Shown here in pieces: positions 17,303 through 27,071 of a stretch of DNA of 64,000 nt; the stretch's first letter is position 1; every line of letters begins with the position of its first letter. The notes under the pieces were generated by a model that saw nothing but the letters and a program-made list of their open reading frames with translations, made no database searches and was not told the origin of the DNA. The position numbers and the translations under genes are program-made. The stretch is from Alteromonas sp. KC3. GTDB taxonomy: Bacteria > Pseudomonadota > Gammaproteobacteria > Enterobacterales > Alteromonadaceae. The stretch spans positions 2,170,001 to 2,234,000 of the forward strand of contig NZ_AP024235.1 of assembly GCF_016756315.1 (NCBI RefSeq). Direction: 5' to 3'.

Positions 17303-18226
17303 TTAGTTTGCCAACGGTGATATAAAACCGTCGGGCTTGAGTGCCAACACATCGCAGTTCAGTTCATCGATAACATGTTCTGCAGTATTACCAATCAAAG
17401 CGGCTGAAATGCCAACTCTGCCAACTGTGCCGATGATAACGAGTTCTGCATCAATGTCTTTTGCAACCATGGGAATAACCTTTTCTGGTAATCCTTCTTT
17501 AACCACGCATTTATTATCAGGTACACCATATTTAAGCGCGTGGGCGCGCATTTCTTTCTGATGGTGCTGCTTAACCGCATCATGATAAGTGTCAGGGTCG
17601 AACTCAGGGACTTCAATAGCAATATTTAGCGGAGTTGAAGGGTAGCTGTTAACAAGATTGACATTCCCTTTTAAAAGCGACGCATAGTCGTTGGCAATAA
17701 CGGTAATTTTATCATTGAGCGCGGCATGTTCGTCGTCTTCAGTACCTACGTTTACAGCAGCAATAATTTCGCCACCTTCTGGCCAATCGTGCTCTTTTAC
17801 CAATAATACTGGACGAGGGCATTTACGCATCAGGTGCCAGTCTGTGGGCGTAAATATAACGGATGCCAAGTCATCATGTTTCTTAGTTGCTTTAACCACT
17901 AAATCGATTTGATTGTCCAAGGCATAATGAATAATTGATTCATAGGCGCGATTATTCCACTCAACAACAATATCAGTTTCTCCATAGCCTTGCTTGTGAA
18001 GCTCTCCTGATAGCCATTTGGCGTGTTCGTTAGTGACCGCGTCGCGCATTGACTCTCTTTCATCAGGGCTAAGCATAGTGGTCATGTCATAAGAGAGATC
18101 GTATACCACCATCATGGCTGTTACTGAAGCGCCCAATTTTGACGCTAATTCGTAGGCCCTGCTTAAGGCAGGTTGGGTGTCTCGCTCGGCATCAACAACA
18201 GCAAGGATGCGTTTGTACTCAATCAT
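17303..18226 (-). CDS. uspE: Universal stress protein E (tandem Usp domains)
   Basis: The 307-residue protein has two Usp folds. The first begins YKRILAVVDAERDTQPALSRA and the second ends with the nucleotide-binding-like IIGTVGRVGISAALIGNTAEHV. UspE affects stress survival and surface behaviour in E. coli. The gene order fnr-uspE-ttcA is conserved in gammaproteobacteria. A candidate FNR box (18319-18332) lies about 93 bases before its start, so anaerobic control is plausible. Confidence 0.93.
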   Translation of the reverse strand: MIEYKRILAVVDAERDTQPALSRAYELASKLGASVTAMMVVYDLSYDMTTMLSPDERESMRDAVTNEHAKWLSGELHKQGYGETDIVVEWNNRAYESIIHYALDNQIDLVVKATKKHDDLASVIFTPTDWHLMRKCPRPVLLVKEHDWPEGGEIIAAVNVGTEDDEHAALNDKITVIANDYASLLKGNVNLVNSYPSTPLNIAIEVPEFDPDTYHDAVKQHHQKEMRAHALKYGVPDNKCVVKEGLPEKVIPMVAKDIDAELVIIGTVGRVGISAALIGNTAEHVIDELNCDVLALKPDGFISPLAN

Positions 18227-18318
18227 AACTACCCCTTATAAACAAAAGCTTAGTATTTAGTTTTATAAATAAGTTGGACGCTTAAGGTAAGTGTAAACGA
18301 CAATACTAAAAACGTTAG

Positions 18319-18332
18319 TTGTTTTAGATCAA
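18319..18332. promoter_or_regulatory. Candidate FNR box upstream of uspE
   Basis: TTGTTTTAGATCAA matches the FNR consensus TTGAT-N4-ATCAA at nine of ten specified positions. It lies between the fnr terminator and uspE, where a uspE promoter must be. Confidence 0.6.
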
Positions 18333-18336
18333 TAAA

Positions 18337-18360
18337 TAAAAAAGGCGCTTACAAAGCGCC
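18337..18360 (-). terminator. Rho-independent terminator after fnr
   Basis: On the minus strand GGCGCTT-TGT-AAGCGCC forms a perfect 7-bp stem with a 3-base loop, followed by TTTTTT. It separates fnr from uspE. Confidence 0.9.
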
Positions 18361-18396
18361 AATCTTAATCTTGTTATCAGTTGCTGATTAGGGTTC

Positions 18397-19137
18397 CTAA
18401 CCGTTACACACAACGCTGGGACCGTTAAGCGCTTCTAGTTTTGTACTAAGTCGATCAAAATCTAAAATAGTAATAAGCTTGCCATCTACCTTGATAATAC
18501 CGTCTTTTTGGAAGCGACTTAACAGTCGACTTATCGTTTCGATGGTCAAACCTAAATAGTTACCTATTTCATTACGTGTCATTGTTAAGTGAAACTCTCT
18601 GTGTGAAAAACCACGTTCTTCAAAACGTTGAGACAAATGCGAGATGAAATATAAGAGACGCTCTTCGGCTGTGCGTTTATTTAACAGCATAATCATATCG
18701 TGATCTTGCTTAATTTCCGCACTCATGAAGCTCATAATCTGGTGACGAAGTTTTGGAAATTGTACTGACATTTCATCTAACGTTTCGTAGGGGAGTTCGC
18801 ACACCATTGCGGTTTCAAGAGCCTGCGTGTAGCTTTGATGCTGATTTTCACGTAGTGCATCAAAGCCTATGATATCGCCGGGAAAGTGAAAACCTGTAAT
18901 CTGCTCTTCACCTTCTTTGTTTGTAACAAAAGATTTGAAAGAGCCTGTGCGAACAGCAAAGAGTGAACGAAAGGTATCGCCAGTTTGGATAAGCGTATCG
19001 CCCTTATGGAGTGGTTTTTTACGCTCAATGATGTCATCAAGAGACTCAATTTCTGTCTTATTCAATGCCACTGGTAGACATAAATGACTGAAACTGCAGT
19101 TTTGACAATGTATAGAGAATTGGCTTCCTTTGCTCAT
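18397..19137 (-). CDS. fnr: FNR-type oxygen-sensing transcriptional regulator (EtrA/Fnr)
   Basis: The 246-residue CRP/FNR protein carries the three N-terminal cluster cysteines in [14 protein letters not shown] and the fourth in [10 protein letters not shown], so it should bind an oxygen-labile [4Fe-4S] cluster. The recognition helix region [19 protein letters not shown] has the E-x2-SR pattern that reads TTGAT half-sites. The ATG at 19137 fits homologues. It directly follows the cbb3 assembly genes whose structural partners have a matching FNR box. Confidence 0.96.
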   Translation of the reverse strand: MSKGSQFSIHCQNCSFSHLCLPVALNKTEIESLDDIIERKKPLHKGDTLIQTGDTFRSLFAVRTGSFKSFVTNKEGEEQITGFHFPGDIIGFDALRENQHQSYTQALETAMVCELPYETLDEMSVQFPKLRHQIMSFMSAEIKQDHDMIMLLNKRTAEERLLYFISHLSQRFEERGFSHREFHLTMTRNEIGNYLGLTIETISRLLSRFQKDGIIKVDGKLITILDFDRLSTKLEALNGPSVVCNG

Positions 19138-19188
19138 AAATGCTAACTCACAAATTACAGGGTTTACTTTATTATGATACCGCAAGAT

Positions 19189-19848
19189 TTAGGCGATTGC
19201 GCGATAAATCAGATAAACAGCATATATAGCCATTATGCTCGCGATCCCTTGTCTAACCAATGTGTTTTTAAATCCTGAGATCAACCATTGGCTACCCAAA
19301 CTTGTCGCAATCAGCGTGGGCAAGGTGCCTAATCCAAAGAAGAACATAATTGCGCTACCTTGCAAGGCACTGCCAGAAGCCAATGACCATGTTAAAGTTG
19401 AATAGACTAACCCGCACGGTAACCATCCCCAAATGAAGCCGTAGGGAAAGGCGCTCAGCGGCGTTCTAAATGGTAAAAAACGTTTAGAGTAAGGCTGTAT
19501 TTTTTTAAATATCCCGTTGCCCAACCGTTCTAGTTTGGTTAAGCCTGTATACCACTGCCCGAGATAGCATGCCAACAGCAGCAGCATGATGCCGCTAATC
19601 AGTGAAAGTGCATAATTCGCGAGGGGAATATAATCTGCGGCAATTTTTCCAAAAAAACCAGTTATACCGCCTGCGATGGTATAACTGACAATGCGCCCAA
19701 TATTATAAGTCAGGGTATAGGGGAAGGGTGAAACGCCTTTTGGGGTAACCATTCGTAGTGCGGTGACAATACCCCCACACATTCCTACACAGTGAACGCC
19801 GCCTGCGAGCCCAATGAGAAAGGCAGAGAAGTAATTAATGCCTTCCAT
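19189..19848 (-). CDS. SafE/DsbD_2-family membrane protein of the cbb3 maturation cluster
   Basis: The 219-residue protein has about six transmembrane helices with the family motif GLAGGVHCVGMCGGIV near the start and WGWLPCGLVYSTL in the middle. The paired cysteines resemble those of DsbD/CcdA-like transporters and could move electrons or copper. It overlaps ccoS by 14 bases, and the same association with ccoHIS is common in gammaproteobacteria, so a role in copper or redox supply for cbb3 oxidase is inferred. Confidence 0.85.
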   Translation of the reverse strand: MEGINYFSAFLIGLAGGVHCVGMCGGIVTALRMVTPKGVSPFPYTLTYNIGRIVSYTIAGGITGFFGKIAADYIPLANYALSLISGIMLLLLACYLGQWYTGLTKLERLGNGIFKKIQPYSKRFLPFRTPLSAFPYGFIWGWLPCGLVYSTLTWSLASGSALQGSAIMFFFGLGTLPTLIATSLGSQWLISGFKNTLVRQGIASIMAIYAVYLIYRAIA

Positions 19849-20113
19849 GAGTCTCGTTTTCAGGTTGATTGACTGATGTTTTCGCTGTGTTCGTGTGTCT
19901 AGATAAGTGAGTTATTTCTTCTTTTTCTTGCAGTTTCTTACGTTGTTCTGCAAGTTGTTTTTCCTCTGGCGACAGATCATCATCAAACAAAATACTGTAG
20001 CCTTGACGGTCGAGGTCTTCAAACTGATTGGACTTTACAGCCCAAAAGAAAATAACGATAGCGACGGCCACGATAATGATGGCGATGGGTATAAGGACGT
20101 AAATAATGCTCAT
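19835..20113 (-). CDS. ccoS: Cytochrome cbb3 oxidase maturation protein CcoS
   Basis: The 92-residue protein has one N-terminal membrane helix (IYVLIPIAIIIVAVAIVIFFWAV) followed by the CcoS signature SNQFEDLDRQGYSILFDDD. CcoS is needed for cofactor insertion into CcoN in characterised species. The ~40-residue charged tail is longer than in many homologues. It starts 1 base after the ccoI stop. Confidence 0.94.
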   Translation of the reverse strand: MSIIYVLIPIAIIIVAVAIVIFFWAVKSNQFEDLDRQGYSILFDDDLSPEEKQLAEQRKKLQEKEEITHLSRHTNTAKTSVNQPENETHGRH

Positions 20114-20114
20114 G

Positions 20115-22517
20115 CTACTTACTCAATAGTCGGGTTGAGTTTGTCACCACAATAATAGAACTTAGTGACATGCCTACCACAGCCATCCAAGGTGAAAGCA
20201 AACCAGATACAGCAAATGGTAGAATCAGAATGTTGTAACCTACAGACCAGCCAATATTTTGCCTAATTTTTTGTTTTACTTGCTTGGCGGTGGTAATTAA
20301 CTCTGGAACAGAAAGTAATTGATCGCCAAGTAAGATAACATCGGCGGCGGTTTTTGCTACATCCGTTGCATTACCCACCGCTATAGCAACATCGGCGCTA
20401 GCTAATACTGGTGCATCATTTATACCATCCCCCATCATCATCACTTTTTTTCCGCTGGCTTGCATTGCCTGTACTTCGTGAAACTTATCTTCAGGAGTAA
20501 GACCACCTTTCGCAAGCTGTATGGGGAGGTGCTGTGATAGGGTATCTACATTGTGTTGGGTATCACCGCTAAGCACAATAAGTGAGTTATGCTTCCCAAG
20601 GGCATTAAGGGTGGTTTTGGTGTCTTTTCGTAACGTATCACTGACCTCAAATGCCCCTAAAAGCTTCCCGTTAACAGTGAGATACACGTTTGCGTTTATT
20701 GGAACAAGCGCAGTGTCGACTGCTACAAATGATGCACTTCCCATCATAAATTGTGCGTTATTTATCACACCGGTGATACCACCCCCTGGTGTAACAGTAA
20801 ATTGTTCAACTTGATGAGGCGGTTGGCCACCTGGTTCGCTCGTGGTAATAAATGCTTTGGCTATCGGGTGCTCCGAACGCATTTCTAGTGCCATTGCAAT
20901 GTTCATAACGCTGTTTTCATCAACACCATCAGCAAACCAGCGTTGGGTGAGCGTAAATTTACCTTCTGTAAGCGTACCTGTTTTATCAAGGGCTATGGTG
21001 TCGATTGTGGTGATTTGCTCAAGTGCATCGGCGCGTTTTAACAATATACCTTGGCGGTTTAGTTTCGCCATTGCGCAGGTAAGCGCTGACGGTGTCGCAA
21101 GCCCTAATGCGCAAGGGCAGGTTGCTACTAGTACAGATATTGTTATCCAAAATGCATCTTCGCTACCTTGCAAACTCCAGTAGCCGTAAGTTAAACCTGC
21201 AATAACCAGTACAGCGCTAACAAAATAGCGCGAGAAATTATCGGCTAATTGCGCAGCTTTGGGTTTGCTTGCCATCGCACTCGCTTGAAGGCGAACAATT
21301 TGATTCACCAATGCATTTTTGAGTGTTTGAGAAACGGTAACCGTGAGAGTGCCATCTTGGCAAACGGTACCTCCATACACGGTGCTTTTTTCACTTTTTG
21401 AGACAGGATTAAACTCGCCGGTAAGCATAGATTCATCTACCGATGCCATACCGTCGACTACGGTACCGTCAATAGGCACTGTTTCACCGGGTTTTACTAG
21501 TACAACATCGCCTACAGCAAGTTGCTTGGCGAGACATTCACTTATTGAACCGTCTGAATTTACTTTGGTAGCCGACACAGGTACATACTGCATCATATTC
21601 GCGGATATTTGCGCAGCACGGTGACGGCTTCTATGTTCTAAAAATCGGCTAAGTAATAGCAGAAAAATAAACATACAGATAGATTCAAAATACACTTCAC
21701 CTTGTTCTTGCAAAGTAGAACGAATACCTGCGAAATAAGTACCAAAAACAGCTAGGGTGACAGGCACATCCATGTTTACCGTTTTTGCACTAAGCGCTTT
21801 AACTGCACCTATGTAAAATGTGCTGCCCGAATAAAGCACAACGGGGGTGGTTAGTGTCAGTGCTACCCAATAAAAATACTGCCTGGTTTCCAACTCTATT
21901 GCGCCAAACCAGTCGAAATAAAGGCCAGTCATAAGCATCATAACCTGCATGGTCATAATACCTGCAAGACCAAGTTTTTTTAGAAAGGTCTTTTGCTCTC
22001 GCTTGTAACTGGCCTCGTGGTCATCAGGGTGAAAAGGAGACCCGACATAACCAATGCGCTTCAATGTAGTTAAAATTTGACTGAGCTTAATTTCCAGTGG
22101 TGACCAGGTGATCAACGCTCGGCGCTCTTGCACGTTAACCGCAACCTGTTTAATGCCTTCTACTTTTGAAAGCTGCTTTTCAATTAGCCAGCCGCATGCT
22201 GCGCAGGTAATCCCCTCTAGTGTTAACTGAATTTGTTTATGTTGCCCTTCGTCATAGACAAACTCCTCCTGAAGTGAAGGATCGTCATATACGTTTAACT
22301 TATCAAGGGTATCGAGGATGCTATTGTCAGATTTCTTTGCCGGCTCGGTTCTAAATTGGTAATAGTCTTCTAAGCCATTGTTTACAATAGCTTCTGACAC
22401 CGCCAGACATCCGGGACAACACATATCGCGTGTTTGCCCCAATATAACAGTATTAAACTGGCCTTGATCGGAACTTGCTATAGGCAAGCCGCAGTGATAA
22501 CAGTCGTGCTGTGACAT
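20115..22517 (-). CDS. ccoI: Copper-translocating P1B-type ATPase CcoI/FixI
   Basis: The 800-residue ATPase has an N-terminal CYHCGLPI/CCPGC region, a heavy-metal-associated domain with GITCAACGWLIE, the transmembrane CPC motif in TCPCALGLATP, the phosphorylation motif DKTGTLT and the hinge GDGINDAPVL. CcoI-type pumps supply copper to cbb3 oxidase from the cytoplasmic side rather than for detoxification. It overlaps ccoH by one base and precedes ccoS. Confidence 0.95.
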   Translation of the reverse strand: MSQHDCYHCGLPIASSDQGQFNTVILGQTRDMCCPGCLAVSEAIVNNGLEDYYQFRTEPAKKSDNSILDTLDKLNVYDDPSLQEEFVYDEGQHKQIQLTLEGITCAACGWLIEKQLSKVEGIKQVAVNVQERRALITWSPLEIKLSQILTTLKRIGYVGSPFHPDDHEASYKREQKTFLKKLGLAGIMTMQVMMLMTGLYFDWFGAIELETRQYFYWVALTLTTPVVLYSGSTFYIGAVKALSAKTVNMDVPVTLAVFGTYFAGIRSTLQEQGEVYFESICMFIFLLLLSRFLEHRSRHRAAQISANMMQYVPVSATKVNSDGSISECLAKQLAVGDVVLVKPGETVPIDGTVVDGMASVDESMLTGEFNPVSKSEKSTVYGGTVCQDGTLTVTVSQTLKNALVNQIVRLQASAMASKPKAAQLADNFSRYFVSAVLVIAGLTYGYWSLQGSEDAFWITISVLVATCPCALGLATPSALTCAMAKLNRQGILLKRADALEQITTIDTIALDKTGTLTEGKFTLTQRWFADGVDENSVMNIAMALEMRSEHPIAKAFITTSEPGGQPPHQVEQFTVTPGGGITGVINNAQFMMGSASFVAVDTALVPINANVYLTVNGKLLGAFEVSDTLRKDTKTTLNALGKHNSLIVLSGDTQHNVDTLSQHLPIQLAKGGLTPEDKFHEVQAMQASGKKVMMMGDGINDAPVLASADVAIAVGNATDVAKTAADVILLGDQLLSVPELITTAKQVKQKIRQNIGWSVGYNILILPFAVSGLLSPWMAVVGMSLSSIIVVTNSTRLLSK

Positions 22518-22996
22518 TATGGATTAAACTTTATAGTGCCAGAATAGGGTAGGTTAAGCGTATTTTGAATTTTCCAGCTCTCATCAAAAGGTGTAAGTGA
22601 AACGCGCCACTTACCATCCATGTTTTGCTCAATAAAACCGCGGTAAATACCACTAGCATCTCGACTTAGTAATACACTTATGTCTCTTTCTTCCAACGTT
22701 ACGTGATAAAAACTGAGCTTTAACGCATTGCCTTCTTGCGGTATACCAGAATGAAACTTAAGGGCGATACTTCCGTTATCAATAGTTAAGTCTGTAGTGA
22801 TATTACGCTTTCTAGCTAACGCTTCTTTATCTAGCGTTGCGTTAATGGCTTTACCTTCTTTGTAGTAATCGTCAACAACCAAACTATCTTCTGTTGAGAT
22901 AGCAAGTTTTAGAAGTACACCTCCCATAATAAGAGTGACGATAGGCACGGCGATAAGAAACCACGGCCAGAATTCTTTATACCAAGGTCTGTTCAT
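22517..22996 (-). CDS. ccoH: FixH/CcoH cbb3 oxidase assembly protein
   Basis: The 159-residue protein has one N-terminal membrane helix (WPWFLIAVPIVTLIMGGVLL) and a periplasmic domain starting STEDSLVVDDYYKEGKAIN, the FixH signature. It is needed for stable cbb3 assembly. It is the first gene of ccoH-ccoI-ccoS-safE-fnr. The usual ccoG neighbour is not in this window. The 168 bases between it and ccoP hold the ccoP terminator and presumably its own promoter. Confidence 0.92.
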   Translation of the reverse strand: MNRPWYKEFWPWFLIAVPIVTLIMGGVLLKLAISTEDSLVVDDYYKEGKAINATLDKEALARKRNITTDLTIDNGSIALKFHSGIPQEGNALKLSFYHVTLEERDISVLLSRDASGIYRGFIEQNMDGKWRVSLTPFDESWKIQNTLNLPYSGTIKFNP

Positions 22997-23111
22997 TGAT
23001 AAAGGTTCTCGTATTTACTGCTAAACAACATATTCATTGGCATTTTCAATTGAACAAAAAACAACGGGAAACACCTGTAAATATGCTTTTTATATCTCTG
23101 TATTTTCTCAT

Positions 23112-23141
23112 AAAAAAAGCCTCGTGGTAACGAGGCTTTTT
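23112..23141 (-). terminator. Terminator of the ccoNOQP operon
   Basis: GCCTCG-TGGTAA-CGAGGC (23119-23136) is flanked by A-rich sequence on the left, which reads as a T-tract on the minus strand just after the ccoP stop. Confidence 0.9.
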
Positions 23142-23164
23142 GCGATATTTAATGATTTAAATCA

Positions 23165-24118
23165 TTAATCGTTCGATAGGCTGTAAACGTATGCCGCAAC
23201 TACGTGAATTTTGTCATCACCCAAGGTTTTCTTGAACGAAGGCATTACACCATTACGACCGTAAGTTAGTGTCTCTGTAACCGCTCTGTGGCTTCCGCCG
23301 TATAGCCAGATATTATCTGTTAAGTTAGGAGCACCAAGCATTTGGTTGCCTTTACCGTCCATACCGTGACACGCTGCACAGGCCGCAAAGCGGGCCTTAC
23401 CTGCGTCAGCAAGTTGCTGATCTACTTCACGACCACTTAGGCTAAGTACGTAGTTTACGACTTCTTCAATACCGTCTTCACCCATTGCATCAAGCCATGC
23501 TGGCATTGCTGCTTTACGACCAAGCGTAAGAGTTTCAACAATTTTCGCACCCGAACCACCGTACAACCAGTCATTGTCAGTGAGGTTAGGGAAGCCGCCG
23601 TTTTGACCGCGGGCATCAGAACCGTGACACTGAGAGCAATTTTGTAGGAATAAACGCTGACCTACTTTGTTTGCTTCAGGATCTTTAGCCAGTTCTTCAA
23701 CCGGAACTTTCGCATAGGCTTCGAAGATCGGGTCGAACTTCTCAGCAGCAAAATCTAACTCGCGGTCGTACTCAACCAGTTTACCTTGCTCTTTCGCTTC
23801 AATACGCGCTTGTACCGATTCTTCAATCGACTGCACGTTTTGGTTAGAGCTTCTCCAGCCCAGTACGCCTTCCCACGCACCCAAACCAGGGTAAAGTAAT
23901 AGGTATAGGAAACCCCAAACGATGGTCATGTAGAACATAATTGTCCACCAACGAGGAAGTTGGTTGTTCAACTCCTCGATACCATCAAATTCGTGCCCCA
24001 TTGACTCACCTTCTGGCACGCCTGTCTGATTCGATAAGCACCAGCGCAGAAGGAAGTAGCAACCAATGATTAACCCTAGGGTTATCACTGAAATCCAAAT
24101 TGTCCAAAACATACTCAT
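23165..24118 (-). CDS. ccoP: cbb3-type cytochrome c oxidase subunit III (di-heme)
   Basis: The 317-residue subunit has two N-terminal membrane segments (SMFWTIWISVITLGLIIGCY and RWWTIMFYMTIVWGFLYLLL) and two c-type heme sites, CSQCHG and CAACHG. Each heme domain is followed by the repeated pattern NLTDN-WLYGGS. It relays electrons from soluble cytochromes to CcoO/CcoN. The ATG at 24118 has AGGAG upstream and fits homologues; an open extension to 24172 gives a Lys-rich stretch and overlaps ccoQ. Confidence 0.96.
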   Translation of the reverse strand: MSMFWTIWISVITLGLIIGCYFLLRWCLSNQTGVPEGESMGHEFDGIEELNNQLPRWWTIMFYMTIVWGFLYLLLYPGLGAWEGVLGWRSSNQNVQSIEESVQARIEAKEQGKLVEYDRELDFAAEKFDPIFEAYAKVPVEELAKDPEANKVGQRLFLQNCSQCHGSDARGQNGGFPNLTDNDWLYGGSGAKIVETLTLGRKAAMPAWLDAMGEDGIEEVVNYVLSLSGREVDQQLADAGKARFAACAACHGMDGKGNQMLGAPNLTDNIWLYGGSHRAVTETLTYGRNGVMPSFKKTLGDDKIHVVAAYVYSLSND

Positions 24119-24134
24119 GAGTTCAAGACTCCTG

Positions 24135-24296
24135 CTAATCTTCTTTTGATTTTTCTTTTTCTTCGTCTGCAAACACTAGGTTTGCGGCTTCATCGAACTT
24201 TTTCTTGTTGTGGCTGCTGAACGCCCACCACACAATGCCGATGAAGCAAACAAAGACGATGACAGTAAAAATGCTGCCTACAATTCCCTGATCCAT
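24135..24296 (-). CDS. ccoQ: cbb3-type cytochrome c oxidase subunit IV (CcoQ)
   Basis: A 53-codon frame lies exactly between ccoO and ccoP. The translation starts MDQGIVGSIFTVIVFVCFIG, one transmembrane helix, followed by IVWWAFSSHNKKKFDEAANL, the CcoQ/FixQ pattern, and ends in a charged tail. CcoQ stabilises the cbb3 complex. It begins 1 base after the ccoO stop, as expected in a ccoNOQP operon. Confidence 0.93.
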   Translation of the reverse strand: MDQGIVGSIFTVIVFVCFIGIVWWAFSSHNKKKFDEAANLVFADEEKEKSKED

Positions 24297-24297
24297 A

Positions 24298-24903
24298 CTA
24301 TTTCAAGTGTGTGCCAAGAGACTGTAGATAAGCAATAAGGGCTTCCATTTCCGTTTTACCCTGTACTGCCGCTTTTGCTCCCGCAATATCTTCGTCGGTA
24401 TACGGAACGCCGAACCCACGGAATACTTCCATTTTGTCAGCTGTTAACTCGCCATCAAGCGTGTTTTCCGCTAGCCAAGGGAAACCTGGCATATTCGACT
24501 CTGGTACTACGTTACGCGGGTTTAGCAGGTGAACACGATGCCACTCATCACTGTAACGACCGCCTACACGTGCAAGGTCAGGACCAGTACGCTTAGAACC
24601 CCATAGAAAAGGGTGTTCCCATACTGATTCACCAGCAACACTGTAGTGACCATAACGTTCTGTCTCAGCACGGAACGGACGAATCATCTGGCTGTGACAA
24701 CCAACACATCCTTCACGGATATAGATGTCGCGACCTTCAAGTTCCAGTGCAGTGTATGGACGTAAGCCTTGTACCGGTTCCATTGTTTGTTGTTGAAACA
24801 TCAACGGCGTAATTTGAACCATGGCACCAAAGCTGATTGCAATAAGAATCAAAACAGTTAGTAGGCCAACGTTCTTTTCAATTAACTCATGTGGATTTTT
24901 CAT
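24298..24903 (-). CDS. ccoO: cbb3-type cytochrome c oxidase subunit II (mono-heme)
   Basis: The 201-residue subunit has an N-terminal membrane anchor ([20 protein letters not shown]) and one c-type heme site, [14 protein letters not shown], with the distal-side [10 protein letters not shown] region typical of CcoO. It passes electrons to the CcoN high-spin centre. It lies 15 bases after ccoN. Confidence 0.96.
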   Translation of the reverse strand: MKNPHELIEKNVGLLTVLILIAISFGAMVQITPLMFQQQTMEPVQGLRPYTALELEGRDIYIREGCVGCHSQMIRPFRAETERYGHYSVAGESVWEHPFLWGSKRTGPDLARVGGRYSDEWHRVHLLNPRNVVPESNMPGFPWLAENTLDGELTADKMEVFRGFGVPYTDEDIAGAKAAVQGKTEMEALIAYLQSLGTHLK

Positions 24904-24918
24904 TATTCGTCTCCTTAA

Positions 24919-26352
24919 TTACGCTGGCTGAGTCGCTGGATCTGCAGCGATACTGCCTTTAGGGGCACGAACGGTTTTCCAAGTGTTGTAGGCCATAACA
25001 AGCATACCCGCAACAACGAAACAACCACCAATGAAGCGAACCACGTAAAACGGCTTAGAGGCTTCTAATGACTCAACAAAACTGTACGTTAGCGTACCGT
25101 CTGCGTTAACTGCACGCCACATTAGACCTTGAAGTACACCAGACATCCACATTGCTACGATGTAAAGTACTACACCGATTGTTGCCAACCAGAAATGTAC
25201 GTTTACCAAACGGGTGCTGTACATTGCAGGCTGACCGAATAGCACTGGAATTAAGTGGTAGATAGAACCAATTGATACCATTGCAACCCAACCCAATGCA
25301 CCAGAGTGTACGTGGCCGATAGTCCAGTCTGTATAGTGAGACAGAGCGTTAACGGTTTTGATTGCCATCATTGGACCTTCAAAGGTAGACATACCGTAGA
25401 AAGACAATGAAACAATAAGGAAACGCAATACAGGGTCAGTACGCAGTTTATGCCATGCACCTGAAAGCGTCATAATACCGTTAATCATACCACCCCAAGA
25501 CGGAACGAATAGAATAACTGACATCACCATACCGAGAGACTGTGTCCAATCAGGTAGAGCAGTGTAGTGAAGGTGGTGAGGACCTGCCCAGATATACAGA
25601 GAAATCAACGCCCAGAAGTGAACGATTGAAAGTCTGTATGAATAAACCGGGCGACCCGCTTGCTTAGGAACAAAGTAATACATCATCCCTAGGAAGCCAG
25701 CAGTCAGGAAGAAACCTACCGCGTTGTGGCCGTACCACCACTGCATCATGGCGTCTACAGCACCAGCATACAATGAATACGATTTAGTGAAAGAAACCGG
25801 AATAGCCATGCTATTACCAATGTGCAGAACTGCAACGGTAAGCATAAAGGCACCTAGGAACCAGTTCGCAACGTAAATGTGCGAAACTTTACGGATTACT
25901 AGGGTTCCGAAAAAGTTGATGATATAAGCGATCCAGACCAGTGCCAAAAGAATATCGATTGGCCATTCTAGTTCAGCGTATTCTTTTGAGCTGGTTAAAC
26001 CAAATGGAAGGGTTACAACAGCTAAAACGATAACGGCTTGCCAACCCCAGAAGGTAAATGCGGCAAGTTTGTCACTGAACAGTCTTACCTGGCAGGTACG
26101 CTGAACGATGTAGTACGACGTTGCAAATAGCGCACAGCCGCCGAAGGCAAAAATAACGGCGTTAGTGTGCAACGGACGCAAACGTGAGAATGTTAGCCAT
26201 GGTGTGTCAAAGTTAAGCATAGGTGCAAATAATTGCGCAGCAATAAATACCCCTAGGCCCATACCAATGATACCCCAGACTATTGTCATGATGGTAAATT
26301 GCCTAACTACTTTATAATTGTAGTCAGGTTGTGCTTGGCTTATTTCACTCAT
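24919..26352 (-). CDS. ccoN: cbb3-type cytochrome c oxidase catalytic subunit I
   Basis: The 477-residue heme-copper oxidase subunit has about twelve membrane helices with the ligand histidines in [39 protein letters not shown] and [12 protein letters not shown]. It reduces oxygen to water with high affinity and pumps protons at the inner membrane. A near-consensus FNR box lies 190 bases upstream, fitting microaerobic induction. It heads ccoNOQP. Confidence 0.97.
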   Translation of the reverse strand: MSEISQAQPDYNYKVVRQFTIMTIVWGIIGMGLGVFIAAQLFAPMLNFDTPWLTFSRLRPLHTNAVIFAFGGCALFATSYYIVQRTCQVRLFSDKLAAFTFWGWQAVIVLAVVTLPFGLTSSKEYAELEWPIDILLALVWIAYIINFFGTLVIRKVSHIYVANWFLGAFMLTVAVLHIGNSMAIPVSFTKSYSLYAGAVDAMMQWWYGHNAVGFFLTAGFLGMMYYFVPKQAGRPVYSYRLSIVHFWALISLYIWAGPHHLHYTALPDWTQSLGMVMSVILFVPSWGGMINGIMTLSGAWHKLRTDPVLRFLIVSLSFYGMSTFEGPMMAIKTVNALSHYTDWTIGHVHSGALGWVAMVSIGSIYHLIPVLFGQPAMYSTRLVNVHFWLATIGVVLYIVAMWMSGVLQGLMWRAVNADGTLTYSFVESLEASKPFYVVRFIGGCFVVAGMLVMAYNTWKTVRAPKGSIAADPATQPA

Positions 26353-26541
26353 TTTAATGAATCTTCCACTTCAAATGAACTATGGTTTCCAACTGCCAAA
26401 ATAGTGCGGTATGACGCCTATTAAAATAGGATTAGCGCTTCACACCGAGCTTGGAAAGAGTAATAATTATTGTCTCCAAGCCAGTTGGTACGCGGATGAT
26501 AAGGTTTTTAATTACAAAAAGATACCATAAACTAACTAAGC

Positions 26542-26555
26542 TTGATCTCAGTCAA
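26542..26555. promoter_or_regulatory. FNR box between ccoN and the divergent unknown gene
   Basis: TTGATCTCAGTCAA fits TTGAT-N4-ATCAA at nine of ten specified positions. It lies 190 bases before ccoN (minus strand) and 26 bases before the plus-strand gene at 26581. That fits control of ccoN, of the other gene (where it would lie very near the start of transcription), or of both. Confidence 0.75.
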
Positions 26556-26580
26556 TGAAGAAATACATAAAATTTAAGAA

Positions 26581-27060
26581 ATGCTAAATAACGATAACAA
26601 GAAACGATCAAATTTTTTACATTTGCAACTGCCACTTCTCACGATATTAGTCGTGGCAGGATGTGTGTATTTAGCACATAAGTTTCAATCAACCGCGTAT
26701 ACAGATACTAATGTAGTCAATGGAATCAGAAATAGCTGTAATTTCGTTAATGAAACGTGCGAATTTAATATTGATGACCGTATTGCTATAGCCCATTTTT
26801 CTGTCAAGCCTGTTCCAGAAGAGTCGATTACGCTTTCTTTGACCGTTCCATCGGGTGTTGAAATTGAAAGTGCCTGGATTGAAGGCGTGAACATGTATAT
26901 GGGTAAAATACCCGTCCTTTTAGATTCTGACAGTGATACCAAATGGTCCGGTTGGTTTATGTTGGGTAGTTGTAGCGAACCCGTAATGCGTTGGCAACTA
27001 AGGTTAAATGTAAAAGGGCAAAACAAACCTAACTATCTTTATTTTGTTACGCAGCAGTAG
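26581..27060 (+). CDS. Membrane-anchored periplasmic protein of unknown function, divergent from ccoN
   Basis: I do not recognise a named family. The 159-residue protein has a basic N-terminus, one membrane anchor (LLTILVVAGCVYLAHKF) and a predicted beta-rich periplasmic domain. The domain has cysteines in RNSCNFVNETCEFN and GSCSEPV and a methionine pair in GVNMYMGKIPV. Cys/Met-rich extracytoplasmic domains near oxidase genes often handle copper, but no His ligand cluster is obvious. Its position beside the FNR box supports a link to microaerobic respiration. A bidirectional terminator follows. Confidence 0.8.
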   Translation: MLNNDNKKRSNFLHLQLPLLTILVVAGCVYLAHKFQSTAYTDTNVVNGIRNSCNFVNETCEFNIDDRIAIAHFSVKPVPEESITLSLTVPSGVEIESAWIEGVNMYMGKIPVLLDSDSDTKWSGWFMLGSCSEPVMRWQLRLNVKGQNKPNYLYFVTQQ

Positions 27061-27071
27061 TTATAACGTGT

